A stretch of 64,000 nucleotides of DNA from positions 3,213,560 to 3,277,559 of the forward strand of contig SSNP01000052.1 in NCBI GenBank assembly GCA_006937955.1. The letters are read 5' to 3'. Shown piece after piece: positions 36,661-49,849 of this stretch (position 1 is the first letter of the stretch; the number at the start of each line of letters is the position of its first letter). This stretch comes from Pachypanchax playfairii. Its lineage: Eukaryota > Chordata > Actinopteri > Cyprinodontiformes > Aplocheilidae. The translations under genes and the position numbers were made by a program. Below the pieces are notes generated by a model. It worked only from the letters and a program-made list of their open reading frames with translations. It made no database searches and had not been told where the DNA came from.

Positions 36661-39242
36661 CGACACTGATGAAATCAGCACTGATCCTCATCTCCTGATA
36701 ACGACTGAAGGCCGCAACATTTCATCCCATCATGCTCAGACACAAACATGAAAATGTGTTATTTTTATTCAAAATCCTAAAAAGGAAAATTATGATAATT
36801 AACATGTTTTTAAGAACTAATAAAGATATTTAAAATGTGAAAAAAAAAATCTGCCCTTTAAGATGAGTTACATCAAAAATGAAATTTAACAGTTATTCAA
36901 ATCACTGAGAAGTACATCAGATAACCAAATCATTTTATTTTATCACAGAATTTTAATCAAATTCAATTTACCATTTTTTATAGAAACCTTTTTGTGCAAA
37001 TTCTAAAGTAATTTGAAAAAGATAGAACATAGTAAACACATCCAAAATTATTTATTGTCATAATTTTAGTGAGAAACATTGAAAGATTTTATCTGATTTG
37101 AACAGATTCTGGTTTTAAATCAAGTAACATACAAAAATAAAGAGGTTAAATATTATGAATAAAACAATATTCTGAATAAACTAGTTGTTTCAACATTTAA
37201 AAAGCACCAATTCAACAAGTCTATGAAGTATTTACTCCTGCTGTCAGAGGGGAATAAAATACTTTTATTCTTACATTAAAATATCATTAAATAAAATGCT
37301 CAACAACATCAAAGCAATAAGAAAAAGAAAAATCTGTTTTAAATAAAAGCAGTTTTATTACACAGCTTTAGTTTTGTATCATTCATGGACAAAGCACCGT
37401 GCGACTGCAGAACCGACCCGGTTCTTCCACCATGCTGCTGTTCTGCTCCGTTACATAAATATGTTTCCTTTCTCCATCTGCTGGTGGAACAGTGGAACTG
37501 CAACAGACCAGCTACTGGGACTGACACAGCACTTTAAAAATCCTGTTCTATGCAGCACACTTTACTCTCCATCTGCAGCACTTCTGTAATTCTACCACTT
37601 TATTTACCTCAAAGGACTAAAATTACTGATTCAGGTTTAACAAAGTGCATCAGTTAAAGATTAAAATGTGACCTGAGCTATTCTGTCTGCGTCACCTGTA
37701 ATAGACAGAGCAGAGTAGTTTGGGTTTTTTTTCTTTTTGTATGCAGCAGTTTGGTTTCATCTGAATCAAATTTAACGAGTGACTATTGAGACTCAGTAAA
37801 TATTTAGTGTTTACTGTGCTATTGGGGGAATTATCGCTGCTGGCATCAGTCAGGATGACATTTCAGCAAATCAAAGCGTAGAGGGGGACAACTGGCTGCC
37901 TGGGCTTTTGGACTGAATAATCAATTTGTCCCCAGACTGCGTTATAGAAACACTCTGTCACAGAGGAGCAAAGTCTGCAACACTACCAGATTGTTTAGGG
38001 ATGCAGGAATCCTTCATCGGATTCAAATCTGAAACCTTTGGCCTCTTTTCTGCATGTCTGACCCTGCAGGCGTTCGGTTTGACAATATTATCAATGCTTT
38101 TCAACAGCCTCAGCTTCAATATTCCACAAATCAGTCAAACTGAGAAAGATAAGCAACAGTTTGACAGCAGCTGTCAGCTTCGGTTTATAGTCTCCAGTCA
38201 AGTCACAAGCTTGAACTTTTGTCTCTGAGAGCAGACTGTCATTTGACAACAGCCTGACTGACATTTGACTAGGATTTCCCAAAACTAATGTGGGCTGACA
38301 GAAGGAAGTCATGTTACAGTGACCTCGTCTAAGAAAAAGGACCTTTCAAAAACACACGCAAAAGTAAAGCTTTCATTTTTACTGGTTGTACCATGAGGGG
38401 GACAAATAATAAGACAGAAGAGGATTTAGTGTTTCTGAGCAGGCTGAACATCAAGTTAACTGTTCTTTGTTCTTGACTTGTGGTCAGATCTCGTTTCTCC
38501 TAACAGACGCTTCAGTCTGATCTTAGAAAGTGAAACTACTGCAGACTAAATTCAGATTTCAAGTGAATTTGTCTTTTCTAAATGAAGTTTCAAACAAACT
38601 TACTAAAATAGAAAAAGACACATCAGAACTGCAATCCCAGTTCTCCATCAAGTATTTAGAGATTTAAAACTTTTAATTCTAATCCAAAATTCAGAAACAG
38701 AACAATCTGATGTGAGATCAGATGAAGTTCTGGAAATGCAGGAATCCATGAGGTTGTTTGTTTTTCGTGGGTTTTAAAGATAAAAACAAACTGGAGGGTT
38801 TTACCTGAGGAGCATCATCTCACAGAGGGGCTTTTCAAAACCACATTACAGTCCTGGTACTGGACAGGAAATAAGCCTCATACCTGCATGTGTTAAATTC
38901 TCTCACTCTCCATCTAAAATCCAAAAACACACTAACAACAAAAAGAGAACACACATGGGAATCAGAGACAGTAGTGACGGGAGAGACAGGTGTCAATCAG
39001 GACTGAGCCCAAAAAAGAAGAATGGCTCGCTCCAGCTTTGACGACGCCTGTCACACCCTGATCCCACCTCTAACACCCCCCAACCCCCCTCCACCCCCAC
39101 CTCCACCACCCTGAAGCCAAGACCTTTGCTCTTTCTCCGTGACAGGCAGCTTTCCTTTGTCTGCGTCCACCAGACTCTGACCAGACGCAGGCGATGACAA
39201 TAACAAAGAGGGGACACGGAGAATGATCGAGTGGACTGAGGG
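36661..39242. other. Noncoding stretch, partly GC-richer
   Basis: Very AT-rich to about 37350. The patches 37800-38000 and 38970-39240 are less AT-rich and could be conserved noncoding DNA. The second holds C-runs near 39077-39112. No splice-supported gene is seen. Confidence 0.4.
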
Positions 39243-39245
39243 GTC

Positions 39246-39297
39246 GGGGGGGGGGGGGGGGGNNNNNNNNNNGGGGGGGGGGGGGGGGGGGGGGGGG
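39246..39297. repeat. Poly-G run interrupted by a 10-N assembly gap
   Basis: There are 17 G bases, then 10 N at 39263-39272, then 25 G bases. The true length is unknown, because sequencing or assembly failed in a homopolymer. Minus-strand proline-rich frames crossing it contain undefined residues and are artefacts. Confidence 0.98.
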
Positions 39298-40625
39298 TAA
39301 CCCATGCTCATCTGTTTGTCCAACACTTTCTCCTTTTCCCTGTTTGTATCTAGAACATTTTTGTCGTCCAACAAACAAAGTTTATCTTTCATGTAAAACG
39401 TGGATCGAGTCTGGATTGACTCGTCTGCGTGTCACTGAACTCTGTCTGTTGTTGCCGGTTTAGGGAACGTTGTCGTACTCTTCTGTCTGCTCCACCACCC
39501 AGTTACATGACTTTCATACGCTCATCAAACCCGCCTCGTGTGATTCTATTTTCAGAAATACTCTAGCAGCGTTTTGCAAACAGCAGAAATGTATGTGATC
39601 CTGGTGAGACAGACAGAAGAGGTCCAAACAGTCCACAAAATCACATTCTGTTGTTCGTCCTCAACTGAAAATGTCCTACAGTGGATCAAAAATAATTTCT
39701 AACAAATATCATTCCTATTATAATGTATTACAGAGGTTTATTATACATCCCAGCAGCAAAATCAAATAAAATGCAAAAGATTTCCTTAACTTAAAAAAGA
39801 TGTTATGAAATATTTTTCCCAGGCTCCTCAAGTTTTCTGCTAATCACAAGCATCATATTATATAAACCTAAATGCAGATTAACGACCATTCAAACGCAAA
39901 GGCAGAGAAAATATGCAATATAACTCCTTCCCCTTTTACAGAAACAGCTCTTTGTTTAAAGTAAATAATAAAGCTTTGAAGCTTCTTCATGGCTGAAACT
40001 AAAAGTTTTTAGGTTGTTTAACTCAGAAATCTTAAACTTATTTAACTTAAATCTGCGAGGAGGCAAATGAATGTTCACAACACCAAAAAGTATGTATAAC
40101 ATATTCAGTAGAATCACATAAAAATCACTCACATCTGTAGACGATGTTTTCACCTGTTCATTAACATTCCAAAGTCAATCAACACAGTTTTCTACAAGCA
40201 GGAAAATAAGAGTCTGCAGTGTGAACAACTCACATATAAACACTCTGTAGTTGTCATAGAAAGATGATGCCATCCACCTCCCCGTTTGCCAACTCCAGGT
40301 TCATTTACAGGACCATAAATCATGAGCATGTTCTGCACGTTTACAAGAGTCGGAGCTTCTTAACAGCTCGACACAGAGAGGAAGCTGAGAGGAAGTGTGT
40401 GTGAGTGTAAGTTAAACAGGCGAGAGAGGACATTTTTCACTGAAGGCGGTAAAATAAATAGACATGGCAGCAAAGGAGAAACGAGAGTAACATGACACAA
40501 TGAACCCAATGAACTTAAAGAGAAAATGGTTCTTTAACTTTACTTATTTTTTCATGTAGCTGAAACATTTTAAATGTTACATAAAACATATAGTTTTGGG
40601 AGTAAGTTCTCTGCACTGTGCACAA
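39298..40625. other. Noncoding stretch, no gene seen
   Basis: AT-rich sequence with only short, domain-free frames. Confidence 0.45.
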
Positions 40626-40629
40626 CTTT

Positions 40630-40790
40630 AGTAATTGATTTCAGGAAGAGAAAGACTGAGCAGAGAATGTTAAAGAGGATAACTGGTGTTACTATCAACA
40701 ACAGACTGGACTGGAGATCCACATCAGACCATCAGACCTGAAGAAGCTCAGGTCCTTCAAACTGCAGCAGGATCAAATCAAACATTTCAA
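40630..40790 (+). mobile_element. LINE reverse-transcriptase fragment
   Basis: One frame reads VIDFRKRK, then INNRLDW, and after a stop and frame change LKKLRSFKLQQ. These match, in order, the V(V/I)DFR.., '..LDW' and 'LRKLRSF' blocks that follow the catalytic region in CR1/L2-like fish LINEs. The sequence between the first two blocks is shorter than usual, which implies an internal deletion. Inactive relic. Confidence 0.6.
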
Positions 40791-43700
40791 AACTGATCAA
40801 TATTCAAACATACAAACACGCATTTACACACAGACAGAAATAAAAAGAGTTGAATTAATATGGAAATACAAATATAAAGTAAGAATGAACCATGTTAGTG
40901 CAAATAAAAAGGGATGTTTGAGCTCTTTCACCAGGTTTATTGAGGGAGAAGCGCTGGAAACATTTCATTAATATAATTTTTATGTTCTAGATTGGACTCT
41001 GTCTAAAATGAAGCGAGCTGAATGATGATAGAATATGAAGGGTTGGACAAGGACTCAGAAAAGAAGTAATTCCATCCATGTGTCAACCAGTCACTGCCCT
41101 CCAACATGGAAGCCTTTGTCAGACATCATTGCAGCCAAAATGACTAAAAGATCAGACTCATAAACACATGCACTGCCTGGATCCATGTATGTGGCACTTT
41201 AAGTGCCTAATGAGGTACCTGGAGAACTTGGAACATCTTCAACATCAACCGGACACTGAGAACCTTCGTTCAGAGCATCATCAAGCTGCATGTTGTACAA
41301 GCAGGGCATCGACTCACTGATCATCCTCATTTACAGCGATTAATGTGGTTAAATGATAACTAAGACTGGCTTGTGACGGGTTTGTACTACCTGAGAATCT
41401 TTCCCTCTCAGCATGGTTGTTACAAGATAATTATTCCTTTAGCTGCTATTGATGAGCTGCTGAATATGGAACTGCATTAGGAGAAAAACTCAGATTGTTG
41501 CTTATTTCACATGTTTTGTTGGCCATAATAAAACTCATACAACTCCTGCAGCATACCTACTGTCTGTTGCACCTTCATTAACACATCCTTCCTCAATTCT
41601 AACATCGTGAACTAAAGGAAGACCCCTCACATCACAGCCCCATGTTCCTCTCACATATCTGGACCAGCTGAGTGCAGATGACCCCCTGAGCAGGTTCTGC
41701 AGTGGGGTCTGCTGGTGACAAACATAATTACCTGTCACACAAAGTAAAAGATTTGGGCCAGAAGCAAAAAGCAGTCATTCCTTTTCATGCTTTCATTTAC
41801 TGTACTTCTATACGCATATTATGAACAAGTGATTTCCTCTCACTGTACTGCTCTCACATTTAACAACAGTTGTGTGTCAGTCATCTCTCAAAGGAAAAAT
41901 TCACAAGAAACAGTCAAGCAAGTAGAAGTAGAAAATAAGGCTGTTCTCTATCATCCTATCAACAATGAAACTTAACCTTAAAAACATGTTTTAGAAGATA
42001 AAGCTGTTAAAATGAAGGTAAAAACTGAATCACTGCTCAGTGAGTCGATGTAATCATATGTGAGTTATTTCAAAGCTAAAATAGCTGTTCTTTGTCAGGA
42101 TACAGGAAATTGGTGCACTTAAGTTAAAAACTATTTTAGACGATCAAAAGCTTCACAAAGGTTAGAAGAAGAAAAACTGAAATCTTTAGCAAGATCAAAA
42201 GGAAATCTAAGAAAAGGTTCTGAGTTTTAGATAAAAATACGTAATTTGGAGTTCCTCAGCACAAATTACACCTGCCATGGCATCAAACAGCAGGATGCTG
42301 TTGATAAATGTACCTCAATATTTGTAATGTTGTACAAGTTCAGCCTCCAGGTGGTTATTGTATCAGTTTCTCTCTGAAATCCATAACCAATTCTTTAGAT
42401 TTTAATACTTCTATATTCAGGAATGAGTGTTCGTAGTAGTCAGTGAGAGATCGTGGTTGATAAGTGGAGATACAATCAGGATCATCTACAAATTTAACAT
42501 TGTGTCTGCTTTTATTCTCACTCTGGCGTTTGGCTAAAATATATAAATGTGTTGAAAGAAAACAGTCGTGAGGGAGATATAAGTTTAATTATAAAATACT
42601 ATCAACCCTTACTCTATTGGATCTATCAGTGGACGGGCAGGTGGAGGGACGGAGAGACAGATGGATGGATTGTCTTTTTCTTTGTTTTACAACTACAAAT
42701 TATTTTTAAATTATTATTTTAAAAAATGCACTGGTATCTTGATCTAATGGTACAAGCATCAAAATTTTAAATCAAGCTAAAAATCAAAAATACAAACAAA
42801 AATATTTTTATGAAGCACAGCGTTGATGAAATAGTTTCCTTTAGAAGACTAACAGTCAGATATTATCTGCAAGGCTGTAGCATGTCTATAAATAACTATT
42901 CTATAAGTAATTCCTGTATAGTTTTACATTGGACTGGATTTCTGCACGTTGTCAACAGACCTGTCTTTGTAGTCCACACTCATGCTAATGTGACAGATTT
43001 TACACTTACAGAGAAAATAATAGAGCTTGAATGCAACTTAAAGTACTGATGTTGTTCTGTGTGACAGTAGTCAGTAGATATAAATCACTTGTACTTTCAC
43101 ATAAAACAAAACATTCATATAATGTTGTTACACATGTGGATGTTAGAGTTCATCAGTTTCAGGATAAATGTAACATTATTGATTAGCTTTTGTTTCCCAC
43201 TAGAATGAATAAATATCAGGTGTACTAACATAGGTATATTAAATTATCAAGTACCAAGAACCATCCTACAGAAAACACAGATTATTACTGCAAGCAGGAT
43301 TGTTGCCTGAACCTTTTGCACCCACCTCCTGCATCTAAGAAATACTTTACTAGATCAACATTAAATGAGGCTGTAGAATGATGCAAGACATCCATGGATT
43401 GTGTTTTCTATCAGGTATCTGAGGAATCCAAAACAACATTAGTTCAGCTGAAAATAGCTTTTCTCTTTCCCAGAATTAATGCAAGTGGTAAATATTGGAA
43501 GATACCTTTTAACTTTTACACTTTCCTGAAACACTTCAAAGCAGCTGATCAGAGAATACAGATACTTCAATCTTTCCTTAAAAGATTATGAGCTTTTTTT
43601 AAATCAATGAATGTCTTTTAAATTCCCTTTTGCAGCTTATCATTGCATTCTAATTATAATCTATTTAATCATTCAACTCTGTGTTGAAAAAATAGGTTTT

Positions 43701-44150
43701 CAATAGATTTGTGAAGCCCAGATATTTTATAAATAAGAAACATCGAGCTGTGGTTAATGGTGTTGCCCCAAGGCTGCACATTTACAGGTTTGTTGATAGA
43801 GAAATGACACACGAACATGTCTCTCTGAAAAACAGACTTTTACAGCTATTCAAGGTTACACACACACAGCATGAGTCAGTCTGCAAAAATCCACTCATTG
43901 TTCAACAAGGCCATTCCCAAAATTACCTCAGAGATACCCACAAACAGTATCGGCCTCTCCTTTATAAGGCTGAAAGGGGAGTACACTGATTGCATTAATT
44001 AATTAAGATGCACATTAATAACCTTGAACTACAGGTCAGTGTTTAATCATGAAAACCAGGATCAGAACTGAAAAACCTTCAAAAACCTCTAAAACACGTG
44101 TTTTTACTTAGTGTGTGCCACTCTAATTAACAACTGCATTGACCACTTTC
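40791..44150. other. Noncoding stretch, no gene seen
   Basis: AT-rich DNA. The patch 41090-41340 is less AT-rich but has no recognised content. ORFs at 43394-43591 and 43711-43989 have no domains or clear splice partners. No RNA gene is seen. Confidence 0.4.
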
Positions 44151-44154
44151 AGAA

Positions 44155-44335
44155 CCAGAGTCAGTCGTTCTGGGTTCCACACCCAGTTAAAGCTTTTAGC
44201 AATAAGGTTCACATGTTCTTCTCATGAGGGTTTATCTGGTTTCCTCCCACAGACAGAAACTTGTTAGAGGTAACCGGTGATTCCAAACGATGGGCTCATA
44301 CAAATCACCAGTTTCCTATGAAATTTAAAGTTCAT
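44155..44335 (+). mobile_element. tRNA-derived SINE fragment, copy 4
   Basis: It starts with a decayed box-B-like CTGGGTTCCACACCC, then TTCACATGTTCTTCTCATG and GGTTTCCTCCCACAGACAG, in the order of the complete copies. Its 5' end and the 3' core are strongly diverged. Confidence 0.5.
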
Positions 44336-44349
44336 AGACATCTGTGAAC

Positions 44350-44386
44350 GGGGTGGGGGTGGGGTGGGGTGTGGGGTGGGGTGTGG
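44350..44386 (+). repeat. G-rich tract with G-quadruplex potential
   Basis: Successive G4 and G5 runs separated by single T or TGT spacers (GGGGTGGGGGTGGGGTGGGG and onward). It fits the usual rule for a stable intramolecular G-quadruplex. Confidence 0.8.
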
Positions 44387-45920
44387 CAGGATCTGACATG
44401 ACCCTCAGTCGCAGTTGTTGCTATTAGGGAGGGTCAAATTATGTTTAGGGGCCATTATTTTTACACAAAGGGCTATGGGGGTTTGAACACCTCAGAAACC
44501 ACATGTTTCAGTTACTTGTGATATCTATGTCTAATATCGAAATTTGTTTGACTATCTGAAACATTTCTGTGTAACGAACTTACCAAAAAAATTCAAAAAA
44601 CAGGAAGGAATCAAATACTTTTTCACACCATTGTATATTCTAAAGTAAATAATATAGAAGAAATATTTAACATCAAATATTTATTTTTCCTTAAAAAATC
44701 CCTTTTACAATGTTTTGAACAAAGAACAACAACATTTATGGATCGATGTAATCACCGTTTTGTAAGCGTTAAAGGTAATAAACACGAGGTCAGAGGAGGT
44801 GAGAGAACACAAGCGTTTACCATGTGGAACAACAGCCACGCCCAGGATCAGCTGAACATGCTGCATCACAGTTACAGGAGTGAGAAGAAAGACAAGGTTT
44901 CACACAGATGGAGACATTTAAACAGTTAAATGCTAAACCAGGAATTACTAGAACAAAATGAACTGATGAAAGTTGATTTTTGATGAAAATGTCTGGACTT
45001 TGTCTAGAAAATTGTCTTTGTTCCTCAGAGTGAGGACTTGGCTGAAACATGGCGGGTCAGAGACGCATCTGAAGCACAAGTAGAGAAAAGACAAATGACA
45101 GACAGTAAAGAACCGGAAGACGAACACACTGTATGTTCCACTGACTGACTCCTTTCTACTCTGCTGATTGTTCAATAAGAATAAAATGTACATGCAGCAC
45201 AAAAACTCATTAGGTGCTAATCACTTATAGAATTTAATTTACAATGACTGTGTCAGGAATGAATGAACTCGTTTTTTATTGTGTAAATATATCCCTTAAA
45301 TAAAAAAATAATAATTCACTAAGAAAAAATAAGTACCAAGTTTGCTTGATGAAACATTAAATAATGGAGTCAAGGACAGATTGAAGCTATTTCTTAATGA
45401 GTTTATAATTCTGGACATTCTAAAAGCTGCTTTTATTTTTATTTTTGGCTAAGATCCTAAACTGATTATTGATGCATCTTTTAGTTTTTGCATAAGTTTA
45501 AAACAACTGAATAACTTGACAATGAGTGAGAGATTACTGCAACACATTATGCAAATGAAAAGAAGATTTAAAAATATGAGTATTACTGATCAGATGGAGC
45601 ATTTCAGATTAAAACTACTTTTTCTTCCATTTCATTCGAGAATGGAGGCTGAGTGAGCAGCCAGACAGTGTCCTGTCTCTCCTCCTCTTCCTCCTCCTGC
45701 ATCAGAGCTTGTGGTCATTATTGCCCTCCAGACTGCTTTTATCATCTCTATAAATCGTTGCCGACTCAGACGTGGCGTAATGAGGAGACCTGCGGGGCTG
45801 TCAACCTGAGTCTCTCACCCCCGCTGAGGCACAACGAAGAGGGGTATGAAAAAAGGTAGAGACAGGCAGAGACGACGATGAGGAGAGTTAAAAAGAAAGA
45901 GGCCAGGAGTGTTGGTTATA

Positions 45921-45922
<2 letters not shown>
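44387..45922. other. Noncoding stretch, no gene seen
   Basis: AT-rich DNA. The part 45650-45850 is less AT-rich and may be conserved noncoding sequence, but has no splice-supported frame. Confidence 0.4.

Positions 45923-45951
<29 letters not shown>
45923..45951. repeat. (AC)n microsatellite
   Basis: A perfect CA/AC dinucleotide run of 29 bases. Confidence 0.97.
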
Positions 45952-45954
<3 letters not shown>

Positions 45955-46679
45955 AGCTTGAACATAATATTCTGCTTAAAGCTTGAGACACAGCAGAATA
46001 ACAGTCATTTTACAGATAAAAGCTTTGAAGACTGAAAGAAACCGTCTCTGATGTGTCAACATGCCTGTCTGTTTTCTTCTATATAAAATCTCTTTGTGAT
46101 AATAAATTATTTGGATGGATTGGAGTTACTTCATCCTGATTTTAGAGTCTGATGTTTGTGGTTTTGGTCAGGTCCCCAAATCAGACATTTTTCATTGATT
46201 GTTATCAGAGAAACTGATTCCTAAAACAACCAAGAACAAACTGTCTGATGAAAAGTATCTCAGATTGAAAAAGGTACTGAACAACAAGTACATTCCCACA
46301 GAATAAGTAATGCAAAAATACTCCAAGAGTTACTTTAATCAGCAGTACTTTAACACATACTGTATGAGGCAGTTATCCAGGAATTATGCAGATACTGAAG
46401 GAGACTATATTCATTTATGCAGTTGTTCTGAAAAAAGAATTCAGGTAACGGGTCAGTTAATTAAATTTTTTACTAGTTACTGAAACTTCAAGGAGACAAC
46501 AAACCGTTTGAGTCTAACGGGTCTCAAACCAGCGGCCTCAGCAGGAGTCATTTCTTCTCCTGTGCTTGCAGCATCAGTACAGGAAAGAATTAACTGTATT
46601 TTCATTGTGTTCCTTCTGATGGTGCATCTAATGATGTTGGGGGTGAATATGATGAGGCTGAATCCAGCACACATGGTCT
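45952..46679. other. Noncoding stretch, no gene seen
   Basis: Ordinary AT-rich DNA between the AC microsatellite and the minus-strand LINE. I recognise nothing in it. Confidence 0.45.
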
Positions 46680-47480
46680 ACAATAATAAGTGAGTACAGT
46701 TTATTTCTAAAAATACCTTTCACAGATATAAAATCACAAGGCGCTTTACAAAGATCAATAAAATAAGACAAATAAAACATATAAAACACATCAACAAAAG
46801 GCTGTTTTGAAGAACAACGTCTTCAGTCCATTTTTAAAAGAGTCTAGAGAGTCGATCCCACGGAGCAACAGAGGTAAGGTATTCCACAGTCTGGAAAGAC
46901 CAGTCCCCTCGCGCCTTATGGACCACAAGCAGGTATGGGGTCACCTGAGTAAGAGGTCAAAAGGTCAGAAATATAGACCGGGGCCTGACCATGCAGAGCT
47001 CCGAGGTCAGCACAAGGATTTTGAAGTCGATCTGATAGACTACTGGAAGCCAATCAAGAGCTCTTAAAGTGGGGGTAATATGAGCTCTTCTATTGGCACC
47101 AGTCAGTAATCTCGCTGCAGAATTTTCCAACGGAACAACGCTTAGGTTTAGACAAGAAAACGGTTACAGTAGTCTAAACAAGACGACACAAAGGCGTGAA
47201 TAATCATCTCAAGAACCTCTTTGGGTACCAGTAACCTGAGTTTAGAAGAAGCAGTTTTTTGTCAGCTGTTTAGAGTGATGCTATAAAGAAATCTCTTTGT
47301 TAAAGAAAACACCAACATTTCTAAGTCTCGGTTTAACGGACAGACTCAAACACCCAAATACTGGTAGATCCTTGGAGTGGCGTCATCAGGGGTGATCACC
47401 AGCACTTCAGTTTTGTCTGAATTTAGCTGTAGAGCATTAACAACCAGCCACTGTTTAATTTGATAAAAGTAAGTTATTAG
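46680..47480 (-). mobile_element. LINE ORF2 C-terminal relic with 3' end
   Basis: Read on the minus strand from 47480, frames give IKQWLVVNALQLN then SDKTEVLVITPDD, EVLEMIIHAFVSS then CLDYCN, HGQAPVYISDLLT, and finally GIDSLDSFKNGLKTLFFK. These are the ordered conserved blocks of the C-terminal third of the reverse transcriptase of a widespread vertebrate LINE (jockey-superfamily type). Stops and frameshifts separate them. The 3' end carries a TGTGATTTTATATCTGTG phrase and AGAAATAAACTG, typical of the element's terminus. Dead copy. Confidence 0.85.
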
Positions 47481-49805
47481 AGAATTCAATAACTGACAAT
47501 AATTCAAAGCCTTTCCGATTATTCTTCATTCTTCTGCTGCAAAGACCTGATTCATCTAGTTTGTTCTACATCATAACAGTGAGAGTTGTGTACTGTAGTG
47601 AGATGTGAGAAGAACCAGTCTCCTTATCCAAATTCCTTTAAAGTTCTCCTGAAACCTTCATGTGACTGTCTCCTTAAGGCTTCACATCCACACCAGCTGT
47701 ACAGCTGCTCAGAGGAACGGCAACTTCATCATGATGGACCGCCGCTGACCTGACAGCAATGTTTAGTATTTATTATTGGTGCTTGTGTGTGCATCCAGAT
47801 GAACTCCTCTCTCTCCACTCTGAGGACTGTTAATGATGTCAGACACGGGAATCTTGCGTCGTTGCTGACGCTAGTGCCGCTGCTAAAGCAAACACACCTT
47901 CCGACAGTTGATATGTAGTGTGGACTTTGACCCACAGCAAACCTCACAACAACAAGCTCCTGATCCATCATCAGCCAGGAAACTCCTGACATAACGTCTC
48001 AAACTGACAGCAGCTGTCCGAACCGCCCACGCTCACGCAGGACAATAATCCTGGGGAGGTATTAGGATGAAGAACTGCACTGCAGGTGTGGATGACAATG
48101 ATAAAATCGCAGCATTAATGTTTTAAAGTTTAAACAGATGTTGCTTCTCAGTTTAAAGGCAAATAACGGCCTGTTTTTACCCAACTGAGGATGTCTCTAA
48201 ACTCAAAAGGAATAGAATATTAGAAGAGCTGGAGCTCCTTTGACACTTTAATGACCCCTGCTTTGCCCGACTCCCTGGTTCTCACTCAGACATCTCAATC
48301 ACCTTCCCCTCCAGTAAAAAACCAGCCCTCATTTCACATGAACGCTCACTGTGTGGCTCCTTCAACAGAAACAAAAAGGCAGCCTCTCCATCATCTGGCA
48401 AACCATAAGCTTGCCTTTATCTGGCCTCCCTCATTAAACTCTGAATAACTCAGCAGAGAGGCAAAGAGAAAAAAAAGTGATTGAATTCTGTTGAAGGAAT
48501 AAAAGCCCCTTTAGGTTGCAGTTCTGAATGTGTGCCATGTTGAACAGATTGGATCCAGAGATCCGAGGGAAGAATAGACCATAGCCAGAGCTCCAGGCCA
48601 GCTGACCCACTGTAGATAATGTACCATGGATGTTCTGCCATTGTACTGAGAGGCAGGAGTCATGATCACGACCCTTCATGACCTCACTGGGAGGCGGAGG
48701 AAGGAGCTGTGAAAGGAAGGTCACAGGGAAATCCCAGCACCAAGCTAGATATCTCAATTCAAAAGCTGCACTGGCAACCTGGTCACACTGAATGCAGCCC
48801 AATTATTTCAATACACCAGCCATCCTGGGAAGGGTATGGGAAGAGAAAGGGAACACAGGAAAAGAAAAATGAGTTTGACATTCAGGCAGACAGGCTGAGG
48901 GAGGTAACAAGTTCACGCGCCTTTCAAAACTACATGACCGCCTGCTGTGTGATGGATCATGGAGCCTCGGATGGGCCATCAGGGGTGGGACCCAGGCAGG
49001 GGCGCATGGGAACGGATCCAGGAATGAGGAGAGTTATTCTGCTGCTAGAACAAATGAACTTCTGATACAAGCTGCTTCATCAGCTCCCTGATGGAACCTC
49101 AAAGCAACGGCAAGCCGTGGATCCAGTTCACCTAGAGTTACTGAGCACAACCCAAAATATATTTATCTGCCTTGTGATTCATTTCAGAAGAGAAAGAAGA
49201 GCAGGACATCAAGATCGACATTCACTGGATCATCTGGCTGCACTTTTTGGGAATCAGCTTGTCGTTGTTATAAATGACTTTGTTCCTTTTGTTTTGTCAT
49301 CTTTAGTTTTTATCAGAGATTTAAAAAAAAAAAACTGGGAACAAATTGGATTTTTGTGATAAACTGCTAGTAACAAAAACCCTGAAGATCCAAATCAAAT
49401 AGTTTCTGCTATCTGTGGACACGTCACTGAGTTTGGGAGCGTACATGAATGGACGGGGGCGGGATGGGCGGGGGGGTTAATACTCAGAATAGTGTAAATG
49501 TGTGACCGTGCAGTGTGTTGCATCAGCAACATATTAAGGTCGATGAAGCAACCCACAGACTTCCATTCAAAAGGGATCCCATAATATCCTTTTTACAGGT
49601 GCAGCCATGTTGTATTTTTAGATCCTAAGTCTGTAAATTTAAGAGGTGGGAAACCCCCCCCTTTACCTGCACACAATAATTGTCTTTTTAGACATTACAT
49701 AACTAATTGTACCTAAATATATAACAAACATAAAAAAAAGAAAAATGTTCTATTTGTTTCCTTTGAAGGAGGAGGAGTTAAATCTTGTCCTATAGCTGAA
49801 GGAGA
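47481..49805. other. Noncoding stretch with GC-richer patches
   Basis: Patches at 47700-48060 and 48240-49120 are less AT-rich, with overlapping open frames on both strands (up to 122 codons) that show no recognisable domains. A G-rich tract lies at 49455-49476. Some of this may be conserved noncoding DNA. Confidence 0.4.
49455..49476 (+). repeat. Short G-quadruplex-type motif
   Basis: Four G-runs of 5, 3, 3 and 7 bases are separated by C, AT and C. Confidence 0.75.
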
Positions 49806-49807
49806 CA

Positions 49808-49846
49808 ATATATACAACATATAATAACATTATATGTTGTATATAT
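49808..49846. repeat. Perfect AT-rich inverted repeat, 18-bp arms
   Basis: The arms 49808-49825 and 49829-49846 are exact reverse complements around a 3-base AAC loop. The arm contains ATACAACATATAAT. It could extrude as a cruciform or fold as an RNA hairpin. An AC run follows. Confidence 0.95.
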
Positions 49847-49849
49847 ACA

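Noticed and set aside
39051..39392. Proline-rich minus-strand frames crossing the N gap
   Set aside because: They depend on the G homopolymer and on undefined bases.
46807..47067. An 86-codon plus-strand frame
   Set aside because: It is antisense to clear LINE reverse-transcriptase blocks on the minus strand.
48434..49065. Frames of 122 (minus) and 118 (plus) codons
   Set aside because: They lie on opposite strands of one patch, with neither showing domains, codon periodicity by eye, or splice support.
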